A stretch of 64,000 nucleotides of DNA from positions 372,001 to 436,000 of the forward strand of contig ML133455.1 in the NCBI GenBank assembly GCA_003864495.1, written 5' to 3'. The position numbers were made by a program, and so were the translations under genes. Positions 1 through 13,200 of this stretch are shown here, piece after piece. Each line of letters starts with the position of its first letter. Within the stretch, counting starts at the first letter, position 1. This DNA comes from Nemopilema nomurai (taxonomy: Eukaryota; Cnidaria; Scyphozoa; Rhizostomeae; Rhizostomatidae). The notes under the pieces are model-generated. The model was not told the origin of the DNA. It saw only the letters and a program-made list of their open reading frames with translations, and did no database searches.

Positions 1-206
1 ATATTCGTGTGTCAAGTACTTCATTGAGTAGTTTCCGCATATGCTGTGTTAAGTGTTAAGGCTTATTGTAGTCAAAGCACCGAAAGTGAGTTCTTAACGA
101 ACTTTTAAGGAGCTTTTGGTACTAAAATCTGATGATTTGAGGTCTACGAATAAGGAACTTTTGGAGCTAGGCCTTGAGGTAGGTTCCTTATGAAAAAGCG
201 TGTATA
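1..206 (+). mobile_element. Partial terminal-inverted-repeat (MITE-like) element, copy A
   Basis: The first ~206 bases are the reverse complement, with mismatches, of part of the element at 56465-56843. Shared stretches include gtgtgtcaagt, agtagtttccgcatat, ggtctacgaataaggaactt and the end ggttccttat(g)aaaaagcgtgta. The other end is off the window. Non-coding. Confidence 0.75.
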
Positions 207-3200
207 GGACTTTTAAAAATTCTTTTAAAACGACATTTTGTGAGGCAGATTTGTCAAAATTTCACGAGAATTTATTGTGGGGAGGCTTTGGTGGGGGTTG
301 CATACATTCCCTGGCGAACCATATCGCAAGCCGTGGTTTAAAGAGACTGTCGGGATACTAAGGGAACAGAGGCTAGAGCCCCCTCCCCAATGATTGTCAC
401 ACTGCAACATGCTTCCACTATAATAACGGTGTACTGAATGATAACGGTGTACTTCTGGGATACTACGGTAAGAAGGTTTTGGTGACAATCCCGGATAACC
501 AGAGCCTGCTCTGATATCAGATTTACTGAAGCTTGCTGGGACAGCAGGGAAATTAAAGACTGCCGAGACAACAGGGATACAAGAGGGTGCTTTGAATATG
601 AACGCACCGCGACAATTAGCAACAGGTAAAATGCGAAAAAGATTATTAAATTCAGAATGTTTTTGTTATGATCAAGGCTATTGACAAAACAGATACAATC
701 CTATCGCGATCAAAAGACTAGCAGCTCTATAATAGTTATCGTTTCCTGCTGTTAAAGTGTGAATTCGAAGTTGCTAACAAGAATGTTTTCCTCCCATGAT
801 TGTGTTGTTTCAAATAGCTCATGCAGCTGCTTATTTTTTCTCATAGCAAGCAAAGTCGCGATACCATATGGGGATCGTCTGAAAGGCAGACTAGCTGGCA
901 TCTTCCTACTCAGGACAGGAACTCAGTCGCCTTTACTGAGAAACGTCTATTTTTTCTGTTCGACATTCAACATTCATCGTTTTATACTGATTGCTTCCAT
1001 GCCATGCTCGATCAATGGCAAGCAGTGAGAAGTACTCACTCTCCAACCACTGCTCCGGGGCGGGTGGGTGGTGTGTTGATTCCCCCAATTTGGTACGCTT
1101 TATTTCGGAAAGACACCTGCTACACCAACCCTGGAGGTTATAGGACGGAAATGTTCAAGGAAGGCGGTGACCACTGTACGCTTGTTTGGTCATTAGGATG
1201 AATTATGGAAACAAAAAGCAGTCCCACGAAGTCAGAATGTAAAAAGTAGGCTCATTTCTAATGCACTAGAATCTTCAACAATGAGTGATAATTGAAGTTA
1301 CTGTAATACATTCATACTTTCAGCGTTGTTTATCAAAAGTGTTTATCGTACTCTTGAGCTGCATATTAGCAAAAGTTAGAAATATGAAACCAACATACAC
1401 AGTAAATTGTATTTGCTGCTTGTTTGAAAACAACCACCGAAACCAATGTTTCCACTTCTTGTGGTGTTAAATACCAATGCAGCATACTACGAGGCCGATG
1501 CACAAATTCCTTTTCTAAAGCCGTATTGCCAACCACTAGACAGCGATTTTTAAAGCGTTTGTCGTATAAAAATCAAGGAAACTTCTAGCTGTTCAACACG
1601 AGGGCAACAGAAGTGCCTCTGATCTCAGATATTTCGTGTGCCATCTTTCTGAGGGGCGAGAACGCCTTGCGATTTGTTTTCAGTTTAGGTTCCTTGGGCC
1701 TGACTTCTACTGGCGAGTTGCCGATTGATAAACCTACTTATGTGCAATCAACCCTTGAAACAATCAATCGGGCAATCAAGCATATGTCTGAATCAACCAA
1801 TCAGTCAACCAACCAATCATGCTTTGAATAAATCCCGAAAAAGACCAACAAAGACCAAGAGTGAACAAATAAAGAAAAGGGAAAGATAATTTTGTGAAAT
1901 ATATCGATTAGATATAGCTCTGATCGACTTGGGTTAATCTCAACTGTACAGAACGACGTTCAAAGCGGCCAAAGGAAACAATGCCAACTGGAAAAAAAAT
2001 AAATTCGTAGAATGAACATCAACGAATCCTCTAAAGCGCCTACTATATTAAATCGAGACAGGGAAAATTCCATTACTACCAGAAATATCTTAATCTCTTT
2101 TTTATTTCTAGTTTGAAAAGCAAACAAAGAATCGGACAAAATTTATGTGATAAAACCCAGCACAATCCGCCCAGGGAAAATTCATAACATTTTGCCACTT
2201 TTCCATTCATACGACGTTGATAATAAGCGGGACAAACAAAGACCTGTTGGCTGTAATTAAATGCCTTCGCGATTACTATAACGGCTCCAGCTTATCTTCT
2301 TTCCAGGCATTCCAATAATAATTGTAGGAAGAAGAAACACTGGAATCACCCGTGTCTACTCTCGATGCATCGCGGAGAAACTAAAAATTTTCAAATAAAC
2401 TTCTTGAGCCATGAGAACTCTGTTTGACATGCCGGTTATCACAAGAAAAACAACTGATCATGGAGCAAATAGTTTTCCAACTTTCTCTGCAAAGACGAGC
2501 ATATTGTACCAGCTTATTCAGACACTGAAGAAGGCCTAATGTTACTAATCTTGTATCAGGGTAGTATAGTCAAGGCTGGCCTTCGGAGTTATACAAAAAA
2601 AGAGGGAGGTCGTTGCTAATTCTACGTTGTGAATCATAAAATTTGGTAAACTAGGCGCACTGTTTTGGTCTTTTCTCCATGATTCAGCAAATCTCAGACT
2701 TAACAAGGGTTCTGTCATATCAACTGAACTTCAAACTTCAAACGATATGAGAGTCAGTCATAATCCAAAAGCTCTGAATCAGCTTTACACTGCCTTGTTT
2801 CCATGGTGAACAAATAAAAAGGCTGCCATGTTACCTTGGCAAATAATTTCCGAGTGTCTGGAGAGGAGAAAGCATTTGATGTTTCTTTAACAAAGATATA
2901 CACTCAAATAGGGGAATCAATTAGAATAAATTTGTTTAGCATGAGAATGACCAGCGTTTGCAATTCTATTGTCACACGGCCCACACGGTTATCTGGCAAA
3001 TGTTTGAGCTGGACCATAGCTGGGAAAAAATCCTCAGCTGCCCAAACTGCAGACATTTCATTCCGATGCTCAAGATGCAACCACTGCCAAAGTTTTCAAG
3101 TGCAGATGCCTCCCCATAGAGGGGTGTTGGTTTTTAACAAAATGGAGGGAAGGAAATGCTGATTTATTGCCAGTTATGTGCTTTTTCCCAAGCGATAGGC

Positions 3201-6200
3201 TTTAATTTTGAGGAGCAAAGCGACTTGAAGCGGAGACCAATACAAGCGGAGACCAAAAACAATAAAGTACTATATTCCGAGCACGCATGGCAGACATTAT
3301 AGGACACTTAAGATACTTTAATGTTCGGAATAAGCATAACTCCGGTTAATGCTGATAGGAAACGTATGCAAAAGTGAAGAGCTCCACTTAGCCTGCAGTC
3401 TATGATGGCGCTTACTGATCGTGCAAACGAGGCCAACAAGAACGGAAGCTCTTGAAATGAGGCTCAACACAGAATAATAGATGCAGTACTTTTGGGTTCT
3501 CCTTTAATCTAAGAAAATACAGTATACCCCTGTCTTTTGAAGCCACGTTTAATGACGTCGAATCCACAAAATGATCAAATTATTGAGCAATACTTTGAAT
3601 ATCCTTCTTAATAGCGCCACGCGTTCGCTTAAATTGAAGCCTTGTGAAAATTTTGCAAATCGAATCCAGCGCATGGAAAATTTAGCGAAGACTGTGAGGT
3701 AAATTATGTCAATCGCCAATTCACATTAGCCCATTCATAATAGATGAACGCTTGGCGTCTTTGAACGAGATATCAAGACGATTCGTACCAATCCGCTTGC
3801 TGTGTTTGAAGGTCATTTTTAATATAGACGCACCTTCCAGAACTTTAGGAAAATCACCAAAGCAGAGAAGAGCGGAAGCACTGACAACAGAAGAAGCAGT
3901 ACATATTATGCAAGAAGACATTGTATTAAACATGTGTGACTATAAGGGCGGCTTTTTCTTATGCCAGAGCTGTTGTTTGAATGTACGTGCCCAGGGGTGC
4001 CGGCCGTTTCATGATGCAGCGGGGGCAGAAACCCCAGAAAGGGCAACTTGCGCTGCCAAAATTTGGTCTTGAAACTAGACGGAAAGGGTTGTTAAGCATA
4101 CGCCTATTGTGCTCAACATTCCTTGGTACATAGTGTGATCGTGAGAGGAAAGGAATCGTCATCCACCAATGTAATTGCGGATGAGAAACAACTTTCTGAA
4201 ATGGCTGGTAAAAGAGGGCGGGGAAAATAATCATGAAGGAGCACATTCTTTCCAGAAAAGCAATTTTTGCAATTGGTGCAAGGCGGCCGTTGAGTAAAAT
4301 AGCATAAATTGTATTGGCACAACAGCATAGGTGGCACCACCAAATTGAAACTGGGAGGAGCTATGATGTTTTTAGAAGACCCCACTGTGGTTGGGTCCGA
4401 CGCGAAAGAAATTTTTGAAATTAAGACTGAATGACTTAAATATAATAAATCACAATAACACTCAGAGTAGAAATTCGACGATACTCAGAGTAACATTGAT
4501 TGTTGATATTTAGGAAGACTTTGGAGGAGAGGTCTTGCTAAAATTCTTATGACAGACGCTAGGGAAAGAAAGAAAGGATGACCTTTGGTTAGCCACCTAC
4601 GAGAATCATGCTCCGTTTTCATGTGGTCCTTCTTATACAGGCTACCAAAAAATCCCCCATCTAAAAACGGTCTGATTATTAGGCCTTCATCCAGGGCCTA
4701 GGGTTTGGGCTTGTTCATCACCGAGTGACAGGCCGTTCGATATTTCTCACAAACGCTCTTTACGAATTTCCCTTTTCGCGACAACTCCCCCTTGAAGCAA
4801 ACGCGACATATTGGGACAGAAAGGATAGCACAAAGCCAAAGGATTAGAAGTCAAACTATTGAAAGGAGCTATTTAAGAACCAAAATTAAATTGCTTAAAC
4901 AATTTGTGGAAAAAAGAAAACAGGTTGCTTGGATGCTAGAAAGTGAAGTACATCAGCTTGATAAAAGCATAAATTCGCACCACATTTATTAAATATAAAT
5001 GGGCATTGGTAAAAGTATCTTATCAGTCTGGAAAAAAGCTTAAAAAACTGGGGGTTGTTTCTTATCCATACAGCTACAGGTATAGTTTCTTAATTACGAA
5101 ACTAACAAAAGCAAACTTATCAACCCAGATCAGGCATACTTACAAGGCGGACATAAGATGGTCGTCTACAGCCGCATAGTTTGGGGTTAAGCGAGCAAAC
5201 TGTGAAAGTTGGTGGCCACCTTTAGAATCAAAACGAGGTTTTCGAGAGAGAGGCAGCTATAGGCGACATAACCAGCTAGTCCCACTTTAAACTTTAAAAT
5301 CAGGAGACAAGAAATCACAGAGATGGTTTCCTGACCTCAAAAAAGAAAAAACAGCGTTTGTTTGGGATATTTAATGAGAAAATGGTTCCAATTGCATCTG
5401 AGCGCTTGGAAAAAGCAGAAGCGGGTGGAATGCAACCGACGGTCGGATGAAAGAGGCAACTGGTTAATTGTATCTTGGGTCAGTACAGTTGTTTAGGCCT
5501 AGCTTTTAGCCGTCATTTCTAGGTCAAAGTAATTTGAACACTCAAAAGTTGGTAAACAATAATAAAAACTTGGCTCGTATCTTATTTCGCTCTGACATAT
5601 GCAATGCCAATAACTCAAGTCTACAAAGAAATACGAAGAGGCAAAGGGATACGAAGAGATTAATAGAAATCCTAAGAGTTGCGAGGAGGTGTGCGAAAGT
5701 CAAAGAGTTGCAAAGTGTTACAAATGGGTGCAGGATCCAATCCTAATTATAAAATGTGACTTCAACTCCAAACAACTTTATATTCCTTGTGAAAGAGCTT
5801 TGAAATGGAAAAAGCACATAGATTCTAGTTTGTATTAAAAAGACTCTATGAAGTAACAGTTGCATTAAAAAGCGTTTAAGTTCCTCCAGACAAAAGCATT
5901 CTAGAAGGCAAACCTTCCTCACAAAACAATAGAAAGTGGGCGTGGCTTAGGGTGTGTCAAAGGAGCTTCTTTTGTTTTTTGGAGGACCTTCCTCCGGTCA
6001 GTGACCATGCGACCGTTGTGTTTTTGAACTGAAAAGCACATTCCTAAATTTTAAGCGAAGAATTTTAGCGCTAGCATGCAAGCAAGAACATACTCCTCTG
6101 AGAAAATGTCTTATCGAGTTTTCAAGGATGGCACATCTGGTGATTTTTAGATTTGTCACAAGAGAAGCCTACTACTGAGCACACGTGTCATGACTCTTCG

Positions 6201-7171
6201 GGCATGCATTTGCAATTGTCCTAGTCGGTATATCTAGTCATCTATTTCCTGTTAGACTGTTCCTCAGGCCTGACCTAAATCGCTTCGCTGTGCCCGATAA
6301 TACGATAGACGGTAAAAGAGCAAATTTGTTGACCCATACGGTGGTGCAACTGCGCAGCGTTGATGTAGAAGCGATAAAAGATAAAAAATAATCTGATAAC
6401 TGTGCGTGTGAAATGGAGAAAAAGCGGAAACGGTCTATGAGATGAAAGAAATATACATCGCGAAATCAAATGTGTAAAAGATTAGGATAGAGGAGCAGGA
6501 CTGATGTCTGAAGCATGAAAGGCTTTATAAGAAACCTATGGTTGTCACTTGTATATATAATTTTGCCAGCAACCACATCTTTGTTTGCAAAACAGTACTG
6601 GGGAAAGACAGTGCACAATAAACTGGCATGAAAATCCAGGACTGGCATCCGGGAAGGTCTGACGACATATCTACAGAAAAACCTGAAAAACTTGCCACAT
6701 TTTTACCCAAAACAGGTACAACGTGTTCTGAGAAAAAACCTCTAAGCTAAAAGCTGAAAAATACAACCACCGATTATTAGTAGGCCATAGAATGGGGCCT
6801 TAAAATTGGCAACAGACCGGAGAAGAAATGAAAATTTTGTAATAGATAAAGCAACCGTGTCATTTGTCCCCTTGACCTGAACCGGAACAGCCTCTCCCAC
6901 TTATGCAGATTTCACTTTAACACATCAACAACAACCACCAAACGATAAAGTTATGCAAAGCTGACACCTTTCAACCAAGCGTAGAAATGATGCTTGCCTC
7001 ATTCTTATTTTGATTTCACCATTGATCTTCTAAGAAAAATCTTTTAGAGCCTGCCAATAGTGAACTCCCTGTTCGCAGGCACATAATCAAGTTTGCTGTA
7101 GCAAATAACATTTCACTACCATAAATTAAGCTTAATGTTTTTACTGTGAATCTATTTTATTCAGAACTTAC
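1..7171. other. Unassigned stretch left of the last visible LAP exon
   Basis: The LAP gene must have further exons to the left, here or beyond the window edge. I looked for PDZ-type exons on the minus strand and found none I could support. Open frames of 60-125 codons (for example 2836-3162 and 3752-4072, plus strand) match no family I know and lack convincing splice context. Apart from the element end at 1-206, nothing else is recognisable. Confidence 0.6.
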
Positions 7172-7203
7172 CGTTTCACCTTGTTCTGGAATGGAGGGGC
7201 ATT
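7172..7203 (-). CDS. LAP gene exon 18 (short linker exon)
   Basis: A 32-bp exon, acceptor tcttttttag, donor gtaagt. It continues the frame of exon 17 as [11 protein letters not shown], resembling the RRAQIPEGDY stretch of ERBIN. The consensus donor shows that coding continues to the left. Confidence 0.75.
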
Positions 7204-10200
7204 CTAAAAAAGAAGACAGTTATAGAAGTTTTAGAACAGTGATATGAAGTGTCTTATAAGGAAGGCACTAGAAATTGTAAATACACAGCATCAATATCTC
7301 AAGGAAAAGTAGAATAACGTACCAAGAGAAAGGTCCGTTATATTGATGATGTAGAATACTAACTATACGGAAAGAAAATCGTGTTGACAGTCTTAAGTAT
7401 ATTTTGGGGATAAAACTTAGTTAAGTCTTTTCTCCACTTACTGTCTGCATCTGCTAGCAAGATTAATAATAAGCCAGATTCCGAAACACCTCAAGAGTAT
7501 TAATAAATAATAGATTTTTTTGAATAAAAACTATACAATCACAATAAGATTATAATTATAGATAATTCAACCTAGCATAAGAAAAAGTGTTGTTATGGTT
7601 GGGTTTTTAGAAAATTAGAACATGACGTCAGAAGGCTTTAATTTCAAAAGTTTACACAGGAAGTAGGAGTTGACATGATACAGGAGGAACGAGTTTAGAT
7701 GAAACCAGGAATGCGCGCATTGATTACACATGAGGTGTGTTTTGGTCTAACATTGTTAATAGATGGTCTCCAGCAAGACCGACCGTCAAGTGTCAAAACA
7801 AGATCAGTTCTTTGCTTGCTGTGCATAAAAACTCCTCTCATGCAAAAAAACTAGTACGGATCATTCATACAAAATCTGACCAATATAACCAGCAGCACCA
7901 TCCGTGCTGGTCATTTCATTTTGTTGGCCTATTTCGCGCCAAACTCGGTTTGCATTTGGCACGCTTCTATTTTACACCTTTTTGTTTGTTTCTTTAACTT
8001 AAAACTTTGATCAATGCAGCACGAATCTTACCATTGCGCCAATGATGTTGTTCGTCGACTTTTTCAGAGCTGCCAAGTCCAGAATCTGCACTCGACTTGA
8101 CATTCTTGGGATTGACGTCATCGCCAAGATGCGCCCCGTCAGCGGCAAAACCCTCGTGCCCATTCTCCTGACTGTTCCTGTCGTGGTCGGAGCTGGTGCT
8201 TGAACTGGAGTGGTCCATTCGACTTGGTAATGGCGGCGAATTCACGTCTCGGCGATGATTATGGAACTGAAATTTGCAAAGGTTTTTATTGATCTAGTCA
8301 TGTTCTTTTGGACATGCTACAATTATATAGAAACTATTACTTAGTTAAATGTTTTTTAAAAATCTAAAAAGTATTCTGTTGACCAAACGTTGTCGTCGGC
8401 CATTGCCCACTTTGTTAAGCTTAGATTCGCCAAACTATTATCTGGTTTGATGATAACAGAGAATAAACAAAGTATGGTTTAAGCCATCGCTATATATATA
8501 GCAATGTCTATGTTGAGTAAGCAGCCAGGAAAGACTACGATCATACATTACAAACAACATTTTTTACAAGAGTAGCATTTCCAAATCAATTCAGCATCGA
8601 AAAAACACCCCACAAAAACAAGGCACCATCCTTACCCGCGGAGACCCGGTCAATGTGTGCAAGGGAGACGTTGGGTTGGATAAATCCACGTTTCGACTTA
8701 TGGCTTGCTTCTGCAGATCCTTAAGCAGCCTCTCTTCCTCTTGCCTAGTGACTTCTTCGGTAGGACCGTTCGTTTCTTCTTTGCTTGTAGGCGTGCCGCT
8801 GCCCGACAGCATTGCCTCCTGCAAAGAGATTAGAGCGAAATTAGATGAGCGTATTCAGCTAGGGAGATCTAGTGTGCATTATTATTGTCCCAAAGGGCAA
8901 GCCATTTACACCGCACCAGTTTTCAAGGAAAGAACATGGTTGGACTTTTCCGCTTTTTAGGAAGGGTAGGGTAGAGGCGAGTCTTGTTCACGATCTAGAT
9001 GTAGGGAAAGGTCCTACTGGAGACGAGATTTGTCGAACAGCGAAGCAAAGATAGTATCAAATTCTTGTACCTACAACCTGGACCAACATTGCAACAAAGT
9101 AGCCTACTTCTTTCCCCGCTGCGCCTAGTACCCCTAAGTGCCCCACTTGAAGTTGGCTGGGCATTAGGCTAACATCTGAAATATGAGCCAAGCTTGAATT
9201 CGAGCATATGGCCTTAAATAATGCCATGAAGTACCCTTGCAACTTGAAAACATCATCGTTTTCAATTGATAATCAAAGGCTTGATTATCATGCATTTGAT
9301 GCAGTTCTTAGAGTGGGAAGATAAAGAGCCACTGCCTACACGTCAATTATCCGCGATACACACAGTTTGAGAACTCATCTTTAAGTGAATCATGTCTGAA
9401 CAAAATTGGTGACGGAGGTATAGAAAAGGCACTGTGGCTGAAGCAGTGCATCTAGCCATGATACGACACCATCTAAAGTCGATTTAACATTATTTCCTTA
9501 AACACATTATTCTGCTTGCACTTCTCTTAAACACGTTCTCAAGGCCTGTTTCGTCGAGAAAGGATAGCGTGGGCTAAATCATGTTATTAGAATTTTTTTC
9601 GCCAAAAAGTACATGAAACTAAAACAGTCAAACGACATTTTGGCGTGCTTCGTAGATGAAAGTTAAACAGCTACTTCATGCTTCATTTTCGACGTTTCGG
9701 ATGCAAAAACGCAAAGACTCAAACATTCAGCCGTAATCCTCACATAACACTAAAGTGATTCGCAATGAACTGGGCCAATATTGATGCATTCGGCAATGAG
9801 CAAAGAGTCCGGATGCAGCTAAAGTTCAACTTGATGACAGTCTGTCCTACCTAAGAGCCTAAAGTAGGCGTTAATTCACCAGACCCAAAAGTAATCACAC
9901 CTTGTAGCCGGCCTTAACAGAGAAACACGTGCGAGGACCTCATGAGGTCATAATAAATTGTGAATCGATCATTTCCTACTACTTCCATGATCCAAACAGA
10001 GATTCACCAGTGATAAAATTTTTCAAATGGTTCATTTTTCAATTGCTAAAATTTACAACTTTTTCCATTAAGACAAATAAGAAAGTATCTTTAATACTTT
10101 CACACATGCTTTGTTTTTTGTTTTTTTCTTCATTGCTGTCTTTTTAAAATATTGTATTTATCAATGTCTTTTAATCTTTAGTGTCCTTGGGATGATAATT

Positions 10201-13200
10201 AAGCTGCGTTGACGATTTTTGGAGCAGAACAACATTTTCCTTCTTAAACCTTATTTTGCATATTATTGTAGATTCGTGACCCTGTTTTCTGTTTTCTCTG
10301 GGCAGATTTCTAATAAACTGGCTGTCTAAACAAACATCGCAAAAATCAACAAACCACTCTTCTAGCCGTGTTATGACCAGCAAATAACTCGGATTATTTA
10401 TATGTTCATCGGTTTTGATGCAGCAGTTATTTTGCCAGGGATCGTCTTGACCAAGCATATGTATGGAATAGTATCGAACAGATTGTCCCAACTTTTCCTT
10501 ATTCTAGCAACTGCTTTGCTTCCATTTGCAAGCCTGTTATACAACTACGGTAGATGACACAAGGACAATTTCAGATTGGAATAGCGTGGTGCTAAAGGAA
10601 GATTCGACGAACCTTTTCCTCCTCTTGTAGGATAAGCGGGTTGTCGTAAACTTGTGCCATCTCACCACGGTGGATGTGCTGCTTGGCAATGGCGACGTCT
10701 CTGAAATGCTGAATCTTGTCCCGGATGTCTTTCTGGTATGGCGTCGGTTGCCGCGATAGTCGTACCTGAATTGGCAAAGAAGAAATTCTTGCATTCAAGG
10801 CTTATATGTTTAGCAGAATCTAACGTTAACGTCGAATAACGTTTAGGCTTCTAGACATAGGCTTCTAGCTTAGGATAGATAGAGTTGAAAGAAAATGAAG
10901 GGAATCAATGAAACATCAAACTTGCAGACTTATAAAACAGTAAAGTGTACGTCAAGGAAGGGATTGCCGGACCACATACGGATAGGTACTGATATATAGT
11001 CACTACAGTAAAAATAGGACTCAGACAACCCTTTTTATGTTGTTAAACTCGCACAACGGAGAATCCTGAAATTTCTTTGACATGAGAAATGTTAGGACCT
11101 GTCATGGGTCAAATTTCATTTCGATTTCAATTGATCACTCTAGTAGGACAACAAGAAATACATATTCCAATTTAACTTTTCCTTGCACTGCAATTAAACC
11201 GTTTGATTCTATTCATCACAACTCAAAGCCAATCAGAATAACAGTAAAATATTAATATTTATATCACCAATCATATAGATTTTGCATCCTACTCTTTGCC
11301 CGTATGAAACCCATGACATATAGTTCAATATTCATCACACTTCAATGCTTATTATGCGTTAAGCTACGATTGCTCTGTGCAAGCTAGTGGGCTTCATTGA
11401 AATCCGGGTCCGCGACATTGTCAGTTTCGTAACCCTTTTCCGAAACTGCCCACAGTCGCCAAGAAAGAACGGGCAGATTTCAGACAGCACGATGGCCATG
11501 GGATTATGGGACGCAAAGCCCAAACAAGTCGCAATTGAATACCAGGTCCAAACCAACTCTGATTTTGCTGTTTGATGAGGAAGATTGTGCGCGAATAAAC
11601 ATTGGCCCGAGAAAGAATGGAGATTCCTTTTACCCTAGATATAGGAGCAGACTCAATAACCAAATCTTGTAAGATCCTTCTGCATCAATGAACATTTCGA
11701 AAGTCTCCAAGAAAAAAGGTTTATTTACCGCTTGACTGTCGGCATCATCGATATCGAAATTGACGGATGTTCGCTTCCTCCACTCTTCTTCGAACAAGGA
11801 AGCATGGAAGCTCTTCTCGTCCGACCTTGTGACGCTTTCTGTTCAAAATAAAAATGCAACTCAAAGCAAAGCAGCATGTACGACAAACGAATTCATCATC
11901 TTGATAATAGAGTGTTTACTGTATGAACTTGTACGAGACGAGCATTCTCATAACTGTAGTAACCTAATAAACTTTGACAGGAGCATTCGTTCATGTGATG
12001 TATGTCTACATAGAGTTTCAGATTACAGTATTACAGTTATGTATGTAGGCCGTTGAAGTTGATATTGAGTTATCGTTTTGTTCTTCTAAATTCATGCGTC
12101 TCCTTCAATCTTAACAATGATATCCAACACAATAGCAAGCCACTGTCATGGAAAAGGACTAACACCAATCGTGTGGAGGTATTAGCAAGATGACAAGAAT
12201 TCGAACAACTTTTGGATACAATAATCAATAATCGCATCTTTAGAATACCTTTAGGCTATTAACGAGCAAAGCAACACTCAGTGCTTAGTCGTCTGGGCTT
12301 TTATAGACTTTCGTTGAAAGAGCTTCATCGGGAGTCATGACTGTTCTGAGCCTTTTGAAGTGTCAGACATGGTAATTATTCAATCTATGGGAGTCATGTG
12401 ATGGAAGAAACTTTTGAAAGACGAAGCATAACAAGACGACTTGGTGCCTCCTAGAACAAAACGCTACGTGGTTAGTTCGAATTTCGGTCTATGACTCCTT
12501 TAAAGAGCATCTGGAAAGCTGTGCATCTAGAACAAAATACCCCAACCAAAGGCAGAAAAGCTTATTTCGAAGTACATAAGGAAGAAATTAGTTTCGAAGG
12601 GAAAGTCTCTATGCAGATTGTAAGGCCACATGATTCGAAATCGAGCCAGCTTCATCGAAAAATTGAGAGAGAAAAATTTCTGTTTTTACAATAACGTCTT
12701 CAATTTGAGGAAGAACGATGCATAATTAAAAATGTTTGAAATTTTAGAATAGATCAACACGAGCAAGACAACACAAGAAAAAATGTTTGTCGTGGATGCA
12801 GGTCGCGCGATAAAAAGCTTGAGAAACGTTTTATAGACTTGAAGACAGAATACCGACTCTATTTGTTGAGATGCAACTCAAATCGTCTTCACAACTTTTT
12901 AGCGTCATGCAGGAAGTTCTGATTTCTGTGAGATTTGTTTTGCACATAAAACATCAATCAACAAGAAACTTATTTTGTGCGGATTTTTTAAAAAATAAAA
13001 GCGATTTGATTTTGGATTGGAGAGTCTCATTTGTGGAGATAATGCGGCCAGCTGCGAAGAGTGATCGTTGTCAATAAGTACTACAGGAAGCCGCTTGAGA
13101 ATGGTTGGACAGTTATTGGACATCCAGGTGCCAATGTCCTTACTTTGCTAACACTACCAAAGGATCTCTTTACGTGAGATTTTCTGAGGATACTTTTTGG

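Noticed and set aside
3752..4072. 106-codon plus-strand frame with several Cys (QSCC)
   Set aside because: No recognisable domain, splice context or partner exon; overlaps antisense frames of similar length.
1..7171. PDZ exons of the LAP gene
   Set aside because: No GLGF-type motif found on the minus strand by eye; may be beyond the window.
10592..10612. Read-through of LAP exon 15 to a stop codon as the true C-terminus
   Set aside because: Exon 16 continues in phase with a good acceptor; a truncated isoform cannot be excluded, but the spliced form explains more.
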